Source of the DNA: Adiantum capillus-veneris
Lineage: Eukaryota > Streptophyta > Polypodiopsida > Polypodiales > Pteridaceae
DNA: 64,000 nucleotides
NCBI GenBank assembly: GCA_014529385.2
Contig: CM043958.1
Coordinates: 157,143,293-157,207,292, forward strand
Direction of reading: 5' to 3'
The translations under genes and the position numbers were made by a program. The notes under the pieces were generated by a model, which worked only from the letters and a program-made list of their open reading frames with translations, was not told the DNA's origin and searched no databases. Below, one piece after another: positions 21,570-31,810 of this stretch; position 1 is the stretch's first letter; every line of letters begins with the position of its first letter.

Positions 21570-24497
21570 TTCCATAGTTGAGAGAAGATGAGCATATCCT
21601 ATCATGCTTGCTAAAGGATTATGCAAATTTGTCATCATCTACAACAGCTAAAATGTTTATTGACCTCACACCATTTTTCTTGCATGATGTGAATGCTATG
21701 ACCAACAATTCAAGTAATTCAAGACACTTCTTCACACAAATGCAACTCTTGCTCACAACTTATGTTTGCCAAACAGCTTGAGAAGCCACTAAGGGATTTC
21801 ATGGTTCTCACTTTGTTCTTTCCATGTAGATTGCGCTTCAACATCTCTTGTGAATATTTGCAAGTTTTGCAAAACAAGCTTAAAGAAAAGTACATCCTCT
21901 TCATTTTTCATGCTTGGAAGCCAAGGCTTAAATGAAGATATTGAAAAAGTGAAACTCTTGAATTTAATCAAAATGTGATTGGTCTTAATCCGTATTTTGT
22001 TCACCACATAATTTGAGAACTTGGCCATGGTGCTTAGCTTGGTGTTCAAGGGTCGATCATAAATGTGATGGCTGAATTGGATAGAGCACAATGTATATTG
22101 CCTTGCTTCATTAAGCAAGAAGGTTTGATACTATGATCGGCATAAATACAAGTTTTTGTTTGGTTATTCTTACATGAGTAGTTGTGTTCATCCACTATGC
22201 ACAATAATTGCCTTACATGCATTGCTAGCAAACTCTCAATATCTCACAAACAAAGTTTCACTAAATATTGAGTGGAGAGCTAAATGACAAGTGTGATTCT
22301 AGACATTCCTTCATATGAAGATACAAATAACACTTACACCGATGTTGAACAAGAGGTAGACACTTTTAATTATCTTGTTCGTGGATTATATTCTTCTCAA
22401 CAAATTTTGGCAATGAATGACTCAATGCTATATGTTGCTCCTTGTGAAGGATTTCCACCATTGAGTCTCTTCAAAGACACATATTGTGAAGAACTATGCT
22501 TTGCAACACTCTTCTTCAAAGAAAAAAGAAAATACCATGAGCGCGCAACCAAAAGCTAACAACTCATAGCCAAATGGGAACTTATGCATGCAAATAGACA
22601 GTTTGCTCTCAACATAGAAAACCTTTCCTTCAAGAAAATAAAAGTCACGATGAGCAAAGTGTTGTCTTCAATATGGGTTTGCTTGCAAAAGGGGAAGTAA
22701 AAAAAATCAATCTCATAGTAAGAGGTGTTGCAAGAAATACAAATAGTGAGTAAATGTTGAACTCCAAAATAGGTTACAAAGATTTTGAGGCACTCTCTAC
22801 TTTGCCCGACTTTAAAGAAAATCTTTAAAAAGACCTCTTTGCTATGATTTGTCAATTAGGCACACCAACTTTCTTTGTCACTTTCTCTTTTGTGAAGCGG
22901 ATGTGGAGAGAATTGATAGCTTCTTTAGAGCTTTTGAATCCCAGCAAAAAGAAACTCCATGAGACAATTGCTGCTTTCAAGCACTGATTGATTCGTTCAA
23001 TTAAATCACATGTGCTCAATATCATGTTCATTGTTTTCAAGAGATCAAATAACTTTTGTTTTCCAATTAGAAAATCATAGGTAAATTTCAAGACTACTTC
23101 TTTGTGACAAAATTCCATCGTTTTGTTGACAAAACCAAAATCACATGCTCTAAGCATCTTCCTGAAGAATTGCACAATGCACAAATGCATTGTCACACAA
23201 AAACATATACAAGCAAACCAAAGAGAAAAAAAAAATCAAGCTTTAAGTGATTCAATTCCTTGCCATCAATCAATTTTGAAATGGATGAATAATTTGCTAA
23301 TAACCGAAGAAGAGTATATTCAAGCCTTCAAGCAACAATAATCTCACAGGCTATCTTCCTACAACAAAAGCCATGTGATATAAATACAAACAACTCTAAC
23401 AAAGAACTCTCAAACTTGTGGTTTGTCATTACAAATATCCAATTTTTTTTAAATGACATGGCACTGCAAGCTATTGCACAACTTATATAACAAAAACAGA
23501 CAAAACATTGGCCCTAGCCATCAAACAAGAATTTCAATGGCATGTTGAAAACAATGCTAGCACTATAGAGAGGCTGGAAAAAATTGGCTATGTAATCTTG
23601 AATACACAACAATTAAGCTACAAAAATCTATTTACATAGCTTTGTCAATGCCTGTAGCACCTACTGTAAGGATTGTTTATTTGTCAATACAACTCCTCTA
23701 CAACGAGCGCACACTACTTTTGAAACACCGCAAAAACTTAGAATGCTCAGAATCCATCCAAAAGTATGTGGAGAGGCCTTTGAATCTTGCAAGTGTATCC
23801 CTTGCATATTTTTTAGCATTGTATGATATCTTCAATAAAACCATAAAGAAAGAAAACAAGCACGAATCATACCCTTCATAAGTTACAGGAAAGAAAAATT
23901 ACTTATTTCTGCCATTCCAACAAAATCAGCTTTTGAGTTTTTTTTTATTTTTTAAATGAGTCTTGGCATGATATATATCTTGAAAATGCTAGGGTCATTT
24001 TGAGAAATTTGACAAAATACAACAAATCAATTTTCGAACAAAATAAAACACAATCAAATGCAATTTGGTCACCTGATTCTCACTTTAGATCCAATGAAGC
24101 TAATTTTGGGTAAGGTAGAAATCATTATGACATTAAAATTGACATTCTAGCATTACAGAAAAAAGAGGATAATTTTGTTTTCCTAGAACATATGTCTTCA
24201 TGCCCAACAAAATGTTTTACTCTGAGCTTGACAAACTAAATGAACAACAACAACTAACCTTTGATGATATCATGTTGTGCAAAAGACTCAATCCAAATGA
24301 AACACTCTACGAAGGCCTTCTTTGCAATTACTCTAGATACATCAAAGATAATGTGTAGCTACCAAAAATTATTCTCATGGCTTGAAATGGTAATGCAACA
24401 TTCAATATGGGTGGTGCAACAATCCATTCAGCATTGCACTTACCATTATTCACAGATGCACAAACAAGCCTGTCATCGAAAAAATTGGACATACTTT
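21570..24497 (+). pseudogene. Helitron Rep/helicase gene, 5' part (interrupted)
   Basis: A degraded plus-strand protein shows the Helitron-like order: VNICKFCKTSLKKS (21.83 kb), GSIINVMAELDRAQCILPCF (22.05 kb), DRHKYKFLFGYSYM..LANSQYL (22.14 kb), APCEGFPPLSLFKDTYCEEL (22.44 kb), KDLFAMICQLGTPTFFVTFS (22.83 kb, the Helitron-like N-terminal signature), ITCAQYHVHCFQ, DYFFVTKFH, FVDKTKITCSKHLPEELHNA and QMHCHTKTY (23.0-23.2 kb), RPLNLASVSLAYFLALYD (23.78 kb) and GNATFNMGGATIHSALHLPL (24.4 kb, helicase). Frameshifts and stops are frequent. The HxH catalytic box of the Rep nuclease is missing between DYFFVTKFH and FVDK. The frame stops at a 19.4-kb insertion and continues at 43918. The first 250 bp are less certain. 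Confidence 0.8.
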
Positions 24498-25090
24498 TGT
24501 TAACCCTCACGCACATTCCTATACCCTCATGCACATTCCTATCACCTAAGACGGACATCGTATTATTTATTTAGTAGAGTCAAGTACCGGGCTTGTCAGT
24601 CCAATAGGAAAAGGGTAAGAGTGATCGCCGATGAGAGGCGTACTCTAACTAAAACATTCAAGGGATTAGTTAGTTAAGCATGGGCGCCCAAGTGTGAATG
24701 GGGTGAGCTCATATAAAAGTCAACTAAACTTAAAATTCACTCATTCTATCATTTGTGCAATTGAAGAGTGCTCTAGCTCCATCTCCATCTTCTTCTCCTT
24801 CATCTCCTTGTGTATGTGTGTATGCGTGAGAGAGAGAGAGTGTGTGTGTGTGCAATCGAGCATCGTGACGACTACACGATGGCGGTGAAGCGGTGAGCGC
24901 GGCGCAGCGGCGGCTCCTTTTTCTTTGCGGCGAGGAATCCTCCACGACATCAAGCGTAGAGCGGTGAGTGACACACCATCGCCATCTTTGAGTTTACTAG
25001 TTTAAGCTAGTTGCGTGCTTGGAGCCATTTGTGGATCGCACACAGTGTATCGACAAGTTCCCTTGTATTGACATGTGCGACAAACGCGCA
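24498..25090 (+). repeat. 5' LTR of the Tat/Athila-like element
   Basis: Starts TGTTAACCCTCACGCAC and ends AAACGCGCA before the primer site. TATA box TCATATAAAAGT is near 24709. A GAGAGAGA..TGTGTGTG tract (24828-24851) is shorter than in the 3' LTR. The segment after the tract is GC-rich (GCGGTGAGCGCGGCGCAGCG). Confidence 0.95.
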
Positions 25091-25096
25091 ATTTTT

Positions 25097-25114
25097 TGGC
25101 GCCGTTGCCGGGGA
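25097..25114 (+). other. Primer-binding site (Asp tRNA)
   Basis: TGGCGCCGTTGCCGGGGA is complementary to the 3' end of plant Asp tRNA and lies 6 bases past the 5' LTR. Confidence 0.9.
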
Positions 25115-25917
25115 ATCACCTTGCACTAAGCTCAAGAGGCACTCTGTGCTTCTTCTGTGAGTCTTTGAGTTAGGAAGGAAGAGGAAGAAGAAGAATTTAT
25201 TTTCTGCAAGTTTTTATTTTTTGCGTAATCCCTGTTTTCTGTCAATGCCTGCTTGCACAATTAGAAGTTAGTGTGTTAGTAGTGAATGAGTGTTTTCTGT
25301 TAATGGCTTCTTGCACAGTTTTTTACACAGTCAAGAGATAGCTTGGGTTCTGCCAATGTCTGTTTACACAGTTTTTTATTTGTTTGCATAGTTAGTGTGT
25401 TAGCTAGTGAAGGAGTAAACAGTTAGCAGAGTAGGTAGATTCATTGTTCACTGTCATTTAGTAATTAGCAGAGTAGTTAAGCTTAGTTAGCAGAGTAGTT
25501 AGTTGTAGAAGAGATAAGGTTAGGTTAGTATAGGTAGAAAGTTTTGTGTGTGTGGCCCAAAAAGGCCACCGAAATCGCGCGTGCGGCGACCACCAAATAT
25601 ATATATATATACATATAAACCAAAAATATTTAACGTGAGGTGTTAGTGTGTTCTACACAAATTTTGGATCGAGATCATTTCTCCAAGCCCAGGCCCAGGC
25701 CTCAGTCCTCAGTCTTATGATATGTACTAGACTCACTCTTATATATATACCCTACCTCCAGAAGAGGAAATGAGGGCAGGTGGGATAAGTTCCTCAAGTC
25801 CTCCACCATCCCCTTCACACTCACCCTTTGGACTTACTAATTCTAGCCCTCTCCTCACTTAAAAAAAGATTGGTTTTAGGATTCTGAGGGCGAACCAGGG
25901 GCTGTACAGCACGGCAT
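25115..25917. other. Leader of the Tat/Athila-like element, upstream of the Copia insertion
   Basis: Non-coding leader with loosely repeated phrases (TTAGCAGAGTAG, TTTTTTACACAG), a TA run at 25597-25611 and CCCAGGCCCAGGCC. It continues at 31621 beyond the Copia insertion. Confidence 0.7.
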
Positions 25918-25922
25918 GTCCC

Positions 25923-26114
25923 TATTGGGGTATAAAGCCCAATGTGGTCGCCCAAGTAAGTGGGCGGGCCGCCAGGTATGTACACATATTCTTTTGTAAA
26001 AACCTAATAAGAACTCACTATGCTCTACACATTACAGTAGAGCGAGTTTACCATATCGTCGTGCTCTTCTTCTCGCACTCTCTCTCGCATCGCACTTCCG
26101 CTCGTACTCCTTCA
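25923..26114 (+). repeat. Copia 5' LTR
   Basis: TATTGGGGTATAAAGCCC to TACTCCTTCA. The TATA-like GGGTATAAA lies 6 bases in, so transcription may start very early in this short LTR. Confidence 0.95.
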
Positions 26115-26116
26115 AC

Positions 26117-26128
26117 TGGTATCAGAGC
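26117..26128 (+). other. Primer-binding site (initiator-Met tRNA)
   Basis: TGGTATCAGAGC, an exact match, 2 bases after the LTR. Confidence 0.95.
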
Positions 26129-27210
26129 TCAGATCGAGGCTCGGGGCAGCACTGCAGGAGGCTAGAGTCACCAGCTCAGATTGGAGTGAAATTCGACAGG
26201 CGAAGACACGGCCCCAAATCCTGTGGAAGGACCTGAAGGGCTTGGTGTTCTCAGAATTTCATTCTGAGGTCATCTCGGCCACCGTTCGGCTTCGACAAAG
26301 GTCTGCGCATGCCATTTTCGACTACGTGGTCTCAGCGGGTGCAGATCCGACTCTGCAAATTTGGGGTTTTCGGCCTACGACTGCAGGTGCTGAGGATATC
26401 GACACTCCTAGAGTGTTGATTTGTGGCTGTCTACACATCGAAGGACGGCTCACAGTTCTTGGAGACGTGTCACATACGACACAGGCGCATCTACACACAG
26501 ACTGTAGGCGACATCCACTAGTTCATCAGGTAGCTTGTGTTTGCTGCTTGATATTCCAGATTTCATCCTGCCATTGCAGGTACTTCCACATGGGATGTAT
26601 TGTCAGAGATGATGTATGTCTGTTGAGGGTTTGCTGGCTGTGAGTCACGTAGCAAACAACCACCGCAGCGGTTACAACATACAGTGGGAAATTTGTGGAT
26701 GTATGACTTTGTGGGAAGTCTATGTACTGTCAGATTTACTGCAGCCTTTGTTGAGGGTCGAGTGAGGTTTTATTGAGCTGGGGGATTCTCGAATGTTGAG
26801 ATCCTTTCGGTGAGACAGGTCTTGGAGCGATCCCTCGAGCACCTTTAGATAGGAAGCTAGGATGTATTGACCGTGAGTTAGACAGTTGGGATTGCATCTT
26901 TGCATTACTGCCGTTGAGGCATTGTCGCAGTCTATGCTTATAGGACAGTGACAAGACAGTGAGAGACAGTACATGCAGGACAGGTTTACCCGCAGCTTAC
27001 AGTGTCAGAGAGACAGTGCTTTTTTGAGCTGTTTTTTGGTCTGTTTTTAGTACACCATAGCCATTTTACAAAGGAGACTCTGCCAAAATTTCTGCAGAAT
27101 CTGAAGCTTTCTTGGTTCATTTTACAGGTTGATATTGGTTCAGAGGTCAGTTTATAGGGGAAACTCTGCCGAATTTTTCCCAGGAAAGTAAACCACTGTG
27201 AAGCGTAGCT
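26129..27210. other. Copia untranslated leader
   Basis: 1.08 kb between the primer site and the gag ATG. A 133-codon frame (26242-26643) shows no domain and is not conserved-looking, so I treat it as leader. Confidence 0.6.
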
Positions 27211-27708
27211 ATGGCTGGATCACAGGACATTGCTCTTTACAATATCAAGAAGCTGGATGGAACCAATTTCCCATTGTGGAAGAAGCAGATTTGGCATGTG
27301 TTGGTACAAAAGAAGCAGATAAAACCTATAAAGCTCAAGGGGATAAAACCAGAAGATATGGACGAAGATGAATGGAGCAAAATGGATGAATTAGCACTTT
27401 CTACCATTATGCTGACTTTGGCAGAAAGCGTTTACTTCAATGTAGTAGATGAGATGTCGGCTTATCAAGAATGGTTAAAGCTGAGTGATCTTTATGAGAA
27501 GCAGAGTGCAGCTTCACAGGTATACTGGCTTAAGAAGCTTGTTGACTTGAAGATGAAAGAAGGGACACCTATGTCCAATCATCTGAATGAATTCAACACA
27601 ATCTATAGTCAGTTGTCAGCTCAAGGTGTCAAGTTTGATGAACCTGTTAGAGCTATGTTCCTGTTGATCACATGCCGGAAAGTTGGGACACTTTTCGCAC
27701 AGCTTTGA
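27211..27708 (+). CDS. gag: Copia gag, N-terminal part
   Basis: Starts at ATG 27211 (MAGSQDIALYNIKKLDGTNF), then FPLWKKQIWHVLVQ, typical of the Copia gag (UBN2/DUF4219) region. Capsid-like helices follow (EWLKLSDLYEKQSAASQVYW, MSNHLNEFNTIYSQLSAQG). A frameshift near 27690 ends this frame early (CRKVGTLFAQL). Coding continues in another frame as MPESWDTFRTALSN. Confidence 0.9.
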   Translation: MAGSQDIALYNIKKLDGTNFPLWKKQIWHVLVQKKQIKPIKLKGIKPEDMDEDEWSKMDELALSTIMLTLAESVYFNVVDEMSAYQEWLKLSDLYEKQSAASQVYWLKKLVDLKMKEGTPMSNHLNEFNTIYSQLSAQGVKFDEPVRAMFLLITCRKVGTLFAQL

Positions 27709-28220
27709 GTAATTCTACACCTCCAGATGGTTTGAACATAGCAGGTGTAGAAGGAAGTCTGCTTACTGAAGAAACCAATAGAAAGACAATGGACAAAGGC
27801 AAAGGAACAACCTTAGTTGTCAGGGGAAGGACCAAAGAAAAGTACAAAGGTGGAAAGAGGAATCAGTCTCGTAGCAAGTCCCGCAGTGCTAAAGGCAAGA
27901 GTGACATAGAATGCTACCATTGTGGCAAGAAGGGTCACATGAAAAGAGACTACAGAGAATGGAAAGCAGAAAAAGGCAAAGAGAAAGCTGAAGACCATGG
28001 TGAGAAGAACAAGTCCTCAGTGAAGATTCAAGAAATAAATGTGACAAACACTGTTGCAGAGGATGACAATCTAGTGTCAGGAGACATCTACTTCTTGAAG
28101 AATACAATGGACTCAGCTCTTCTTACAGCATCTGATGGAAATGCACTGAGTGACTGGATTATAGACTCAGGGGCATCACTTCATGTGTCTCCAAACAAGG
28201 AGTATTTACTTCTTATGTGA
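27672..28220 (+). CDS. gag-pol: Copia gag C-terminus and protease
   Basis: Continues gag after the frameshift. A basic region (KSRSAKGKSDIE) is followed by the zinc knuckle CYHCGKKGHMKRDY near 27912. Its last cysteine is replaced by Tyr, so zinc binding is probably lost. The aspartic protease site DWIIDSGASLHVS lies at about 28153-28190. A second frameshift near 28205 ends the frame inside protease; coding resumes in the next ORF. Confidence 0.9.
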   Translation: MPESWDTFRTALSNSTPPDGLNIAGVEGSLLTEETNRKTMDKGKGTTLVVRGRTKEKYKGGKRNQSRSKSRSAKGKSDIECYHCGKKGHMKRDYREWKAEKGKEKAEDHGEKNKSSVKIQEINVTNTVAEDDNLVSGDIYFLKNTMDSALLTASDGNALSDWIIDSGASLHVSPNKEYLLLM

Positions 28221-29161
28221 CCACTAAAGATCATGTTCGGCTAGGCAATGGGCAGACATGTGAGATCTTAGGTGTTGGAGATGTTCAATTGAAGTTTCAG
28301 AATGGCTCTTCTTTCATGCTGAAGAATGTGAGACATGTTCCCGCAATTACAAAGAGCTTGATCAGCACAGGTTTACTTGATGATGTTGGCTACGTCACCA
28401 CTTTTGGACAGAACATGTGGAAGATATCCAAGGGTTCTATGACAGTAGCACATGGAGTAAAGTCTGGAGGACTTTACATGATTTATATATCAAATGTCTC
28501 TAAAAATGTAATCAATGTAACCGAGCAGCCGAACGTTTCTTTGTGGCATAGCCCGTTAGGACATATGTCTAAGAAGGGAATGGAAATCTTGTCTCGTTCT
28601 GGTTATTTGCTTGGCTTTTCATTTAATGATTTTGAATTCTGTGAACATTGTCTGTATGGTAAGCAAACACAGCAGCCACATAAGCATAGAAGCAGTAGAA
28701 GAGATACACAGTTGGCACTTGTTCATAGTGATTTGTGTGGACCTATGCCTAACCTATCTCTAGGGGGAGCTTCTTACTTTATGACATTTATAGATGATTA
28801 CTCGAGGAAAGTATGGGTTTACTTTCTCAAGCACAAGGATGAAGCGTTTAGTGTTTTCAAAACGTTTGTGACACTTGTGGAGAATCAGAGTGGCAAGAAG
28901 CTTAAATGCTTACGCACTGACAATAGTGGAGAGTATATTTCAAAGGCCTTTCAGGACTTTTGTGAGTCAAAAGGTATAAAACGTGAACTTACTGCTCCTT
29001 ACAATCCTCCTCAAAATGGTGTTGCTGAGAGGATGAATAGGACCATACAAGAGAAGGTCAGAAGTATGTTGTCTAATGCACAACTGCCAAATGGGTTTTG
29101 GGCTGAAGCTGTATCAACAGCTGTTCATCTTGTAAATAGATCTCCTAGCAAGGTTTTGTAG
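28217..29161 (+). CDS. pol: Copia protease C-terminus and integrase
   Basis: The end of protease (VRLGNGQTCEILGVG) is followed by the pre-integrase zinc domain (LWHSPLGHMSKKGMEIL...CEHC) and the integrase core. The core has first Asp in VHSDLCGPM, second in CLRTDNSGEY and Glu in NGVAERMNRT, so the DDE triad is present. A TAG at 29159-29161 interrupts the integrase C-terminus. Confidence 0.93.
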   Translation: MTTKDHVRLGNGQTCEILGVGDVQLKFQNGSSFMLKNVRHVPAITKSLISTGLLDDVGYVTTFGQNMWKISKGSMTVAHGVKSGGLYMIYISNVSKNVINVTEQPNVSLWHSPLGHMSKKGMEILSRSGYLLGFSFNDFEFCEHCLYGKQTQQPHKHRSSRRDTQLALVHSDLCGPMPNLSLGGASYFMTFIDDYSRKVWVYFLKHKDEAFSVFKTFVTLVENQSGKKLKCLRTDNSGEYISKAFQDFCESKGIKRELTAPYNPPQNGVAERMNRTIQEKVRSMLSNAQLPNGFWAEAVSTAVHLVNRSPSKVL

Positions 29162-29170
29162 AAGGATTCA

Positions 29171-29509
29171 GTGCCAGAGATGGTATGGTCAGGCAAAATG
29201 CCCTCATACAAGCATCTCAGAGTCTTTGGCTGTGAGGCATATACTCACGTTCCAAAGGAATTTAGGAACAAACTTGAGCCAAAGAGTAGAAAGTGCATCT
29301 TTCTAGGCTATGGTAATTCTGGTGAGATGGGGTACAGACTTTGGGATCCCGAATCCAAAAAGGTTGTCCGCAGCAATGATGTTCACTTTAATGAATCCAA
29401 ATATCATTCTAAACCAGAGAGGGTTGAGGAGATTAGAAGAGTTGTCTTCCAAGAAGATGGACCTGCACGTGCAAGACAAAATGTCAAGGCTCAAGAGGAG
29501 CAAGGATAG
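29171..29509 (+). CDS. pol: Copia integrase C-terminal region
   Basis: Same frame as the integrase core after the TAG: MVWSGKMPSYKHLRVFGCEA, KSRKCIFLGYGNSGEMGYRL, then the linker to RT. It ends at a TAG (29507-29509) in the first copy of a 150-bp tandem duplication. Confidence 0.9.
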   Translation: MPEMVWSGKMPSYKHLRVFGCEAYTHVPKEFRNKLEPKSRKCIFLGYGNSGEMGYRLWDPESKKVVRSNDVHFNESKYHSKPERVEEIRRVVFQEDGPARARQNVKAQEEQG

Positions 29510-29712
29510 GATAGAGTGGAACCACAGGTTGTGGCTGAGCCTGAGCCACCTATTGTGCGTAGACCAGAGAGGGTTGAGGAGATTAGAAGAGTTTTCTTCC
29601 AAGAAGATGGACCTGCACGTGCAAGACAAAATGTCAGGGCTCAAGAGGAGCAAGGATAGGATAGAGTGGAACCACAGGTTGTGGCTGAGCCTGAGCCACC
29701 TATTGTGCGTAG
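29413..29712 (+). repeat. In-frame 150-bp tandem duplication in the Copia pol linker
   Basis: ACCAGAGAGGGTTGAGGAG...CCTATTGTGCGTAG is repeated back to back (29413-29562, 29563-29712) with only about two differences by eye. The unit is exactly 50 codons, and both copies carry the same TAG, so the stop arose before the duplication. Confidence 0.95.
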
Positions 29713-31339
29713 ATCTGGACGTGTCACGCGACCTCCTGATAGGTTTGTTCCATCTATGAACTATGTCATGTTGACTGACTGCAATGAGCCTTCATGTTAC
29801 AAGGAAGCAGTGCAAATGAAGGACTCCGAGAATTGGCAATTGGCCATGCAGTCAGAGATGACAGCTCTGCATAAAAACCAGACATGGAAGCTAGTTAAAT
29901 TACCACGGGGCAAAAAGGCTCTACCTTGTAAATGGGTTTATAGGTATAAGATCACCGCTCATGATAGTCAGCCAAAGTACAAAGCAAGGCTTGTTGCCAA
30001 GGGCTTTAAGCAAGAACAAGGCATTGACTTTGATGAAGTCTTCTCTCCGGTGGCCAAGATGACTACATTGAGATGCTTTCTTGCATTGGTTGCCATATTA
30101 GATTTGGTGTTGCACCAAATGGATGTCAAGACAGCGTTCTTGCATGGTGATTTAGATGTGGAAATTTACATGCAGCAGCCAGAAGGGTTTGTTGAGAAAG
30201 GCAAGGAAGATTGGGTATGCCAGTTGTTAAAGAGTCTTTATGGCTTAAAACAATCACCGAGGGCATGGTACCATAAATTCCACAAGTTTATGCTTTCTCA
30301 AGGCTACAAACGTAGTGAGTTCGATCACTGTCTATATACAAAGAAGGGTAAGGATGGCAGTTGGCTGATCCTTATTTTGTATGTGGATGACATGTTGATT
30401 GCTGGCAAGCACTTGGAAGAAATTTCAGCTTTGAAGTCAAAGATGGAAAAATCGTTTGACATGAAAGACATGGGTGAGGCAAGTCATATACTTGGTATGC
30501 ACATTGAGAGAGACAGATCAAAGAAGTTGATTTGGTTATCTCAAACAGAGTATATTGACAAGGTTTTGCAACGTTTCAATATGGAGAAGGGAAAGGCACT
30601 AAGTGGTCCATTGCCACCATATGTGAAACTTAGCAAACAAGATTGTCCTGTGTCTGAGGAAGAACAAGCTGAAATGGATAAGATTCCATATGTGTCTGCA
30701 GTGGGTAGTTTGATGTATGCAATGATTGCTACTCACCCAGACATTGCATTTGCAGTGGGAGTAGTAAGTCGATACATGTCAAACCCAGGCAAGAAACATT
30801 GGGAGGCAGTGAAAGGAATATTGAGATACCTGAAAGCTACAAAGAGTATGCGTATATGCTATGGGAGTCAGGAGCTAAGTGTAAAGGGTTTTACAGACTC
30901 AGATTATGTAGGTGACTTAGACAACCGAAGGTCTACGTCAGGGTATGTCTTTACATTGGCTGGTGGAGCAGTATCATGGCGTTCTAGATTACAAGATTGT
31001 GTTACTCAGTCTACTACAGAGGCTGAATATGTTGCAGCATCAGAGGCATGCAAAGAATCAATTTGGCTTAATCGACTAGTAACAGATTTGGGAATCAAAG
31101 AAGAGATGCCTGTGTTATATTGTGATAGTCAAAGTGCTATACAATTGGCTCGCAATCCAGTTTATCACTCAAAGACAAAGCATGTGGATGTGAAGTATCA
31201 TTTCATCAGGGAAATGCTCGAGGATAAGCAACTTCAGCTTGTCAAAGTTCACACCACAGAAAATCCTGCTGATCTACTTACAAAAGGACTTCCCTCAGAG
31301 AGCTTTGCGCATTTTCGCAAGCAGATAGGTGTAGGGTAG
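29666..31339 (+). CDS. pol: Copia reverse transcriptase and RNase H
   Basis: A 558-codon open frame and the best preserved gene in the nest. It includes SGRVTRPPDRF, the RT start (CKWVYRYKITA, YKARLVAKGFKQEQGIDFDE), HQMDVKTAFLHGDL, SLYGLKQSPRAW and the catalytic LILYVDDMLIAG. RNase H follows with GFTDSDYVGD, QSTTEAEYVAASEA, CDSQSAIQLARN, KHVDVKYHFI and NPADLLTKGLP. All catalytic acids are visible. It ends at TAG 31337-31339, 80 bp before the polypurine tract. The annotated start is only the point after the duplicated stop. Confidence 0.97.
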   Translation: MEPQVVAEPEPPIVRRSGRVTRPPDRFVPSMNYVMLTDCNEPSCYKEAVQMKDSENWQLAMQSEMTALHKNQTWKLVKLPRGKKALPCKWVYRYKITAHDSQPKYKARLVAKGFKQEQGIDFDEVFSPVAKMTTLRCFLALVAILDLVLHQMDVKTAFLHGDLDVEIYMQQPEGFVEKGKEDWVCQLLKSLYGLKQSPRAWYHKFHKFMLSQGYKRSEFDHCLYTKKGKDGSWLILILYVDDMLIAGKHLEEISALKSKMEKSFDMKDMGEASHILGMHIERDRSKKLIWLSQTEYIDKVLQRFNMEKGKALSGPLPPYVKLSKQDCPVSEEEQAEMDKIPYVSAVGSLMYAMIATHPDIAFAVGVVSRYMSNPGKKHWEAVKGILRYLKATKSMRICYGSQELSVKGFTDSDYVGDLDNRRSTSGYVFTLAGGAVSWRSRLQDCVTQSTTEAEYVAASEACKESIWLNRLVTDLGIKEEMPVLYCDSQSAIQLARNPVYHSKTKHVDVKYHFIREMLEDKQLQLVKVHTTENPADLLTKGLPSESFAHFRKQIGVG

Positions 31340-31417
31340 TACATCACTTCTCTACATCTCTTGTATATTAGCTTGTATAGTAGCTTCTCTCACACTTAAA
31401 GTACCACATTGGACTTT

Positions 31418-31428
31418 AAGTGGGAGGT
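31418..31428 (+). other. Copia polypurine tract
   Basis: AAGTGGGAGGT directly before the 3' LTR. Confidence 0.85.
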
Positions 31429-31620
31429 TGTTGGGGTATAAAACCCAATGTGGTCACCCAGGTAAGTGGGTGGGCAGCCAGGTATGTACACATATTCTTT
31501 TGTAAAAACCTAATAAGAACTCACTATGCTCTACACATTACAGTAGAGCGAGTTCACCATATCATCGTGCTCTTCTTCTCGCACTCTCTCTCGCGTCGCA
31601 CTTCCGCTCGTACTCCTTCA
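31429..31620 (+). repeat. Copia 3' LTR
   Basis: TGTTGGGGTATAAAACCC to TACTCCTTCA, 192 bp, then the GTCCC target duplication. Confidence 0.97.
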
Positions 31621-31810
31621 GTCCCTCTAGCCAAGATGCTTGTTTTGAGCTATTGCACACCATATTATGTGGCTCGGTTAAAAAAAGAAACAAAAATACA
31701 AAAAATTTGGGTTGTAAACACTAAAAAAAAAAAACAAACAAAAAAAACAAAAAAACTAGGTGAGCGGCCTCCAGAGGCACTCACCAACACCTCTGGAGTG
31801 TCGAGGTCAC

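Larger units (their letters stand above)
25923..31620 (+). mobile_element. Ty1/Copia retrotransposon nested in the Gypsy leader
   Basis: Both LTRs are 192 bp (25923-26114 and 31429-31620), and the element is flanked by perfect GTCCC duplications (25918-25922 and 31621-31625). It encodes gag, protease, integrase, RT and RNase H in Copia order. I count nine LTR mismatches by eye (about 5%), eight of them transitions. The first base pair of the 5' LTR has changed from TG to TA. Frame breaks and stops make it non-autonomous now. Confidence 0.97.

Noticed and set aside
22556-23196. Minus-strand ORFs across the Helitron
   Set aside because: They are antisense shadows; the plus strand carries the recognisable Helitron motifs over the same bases.
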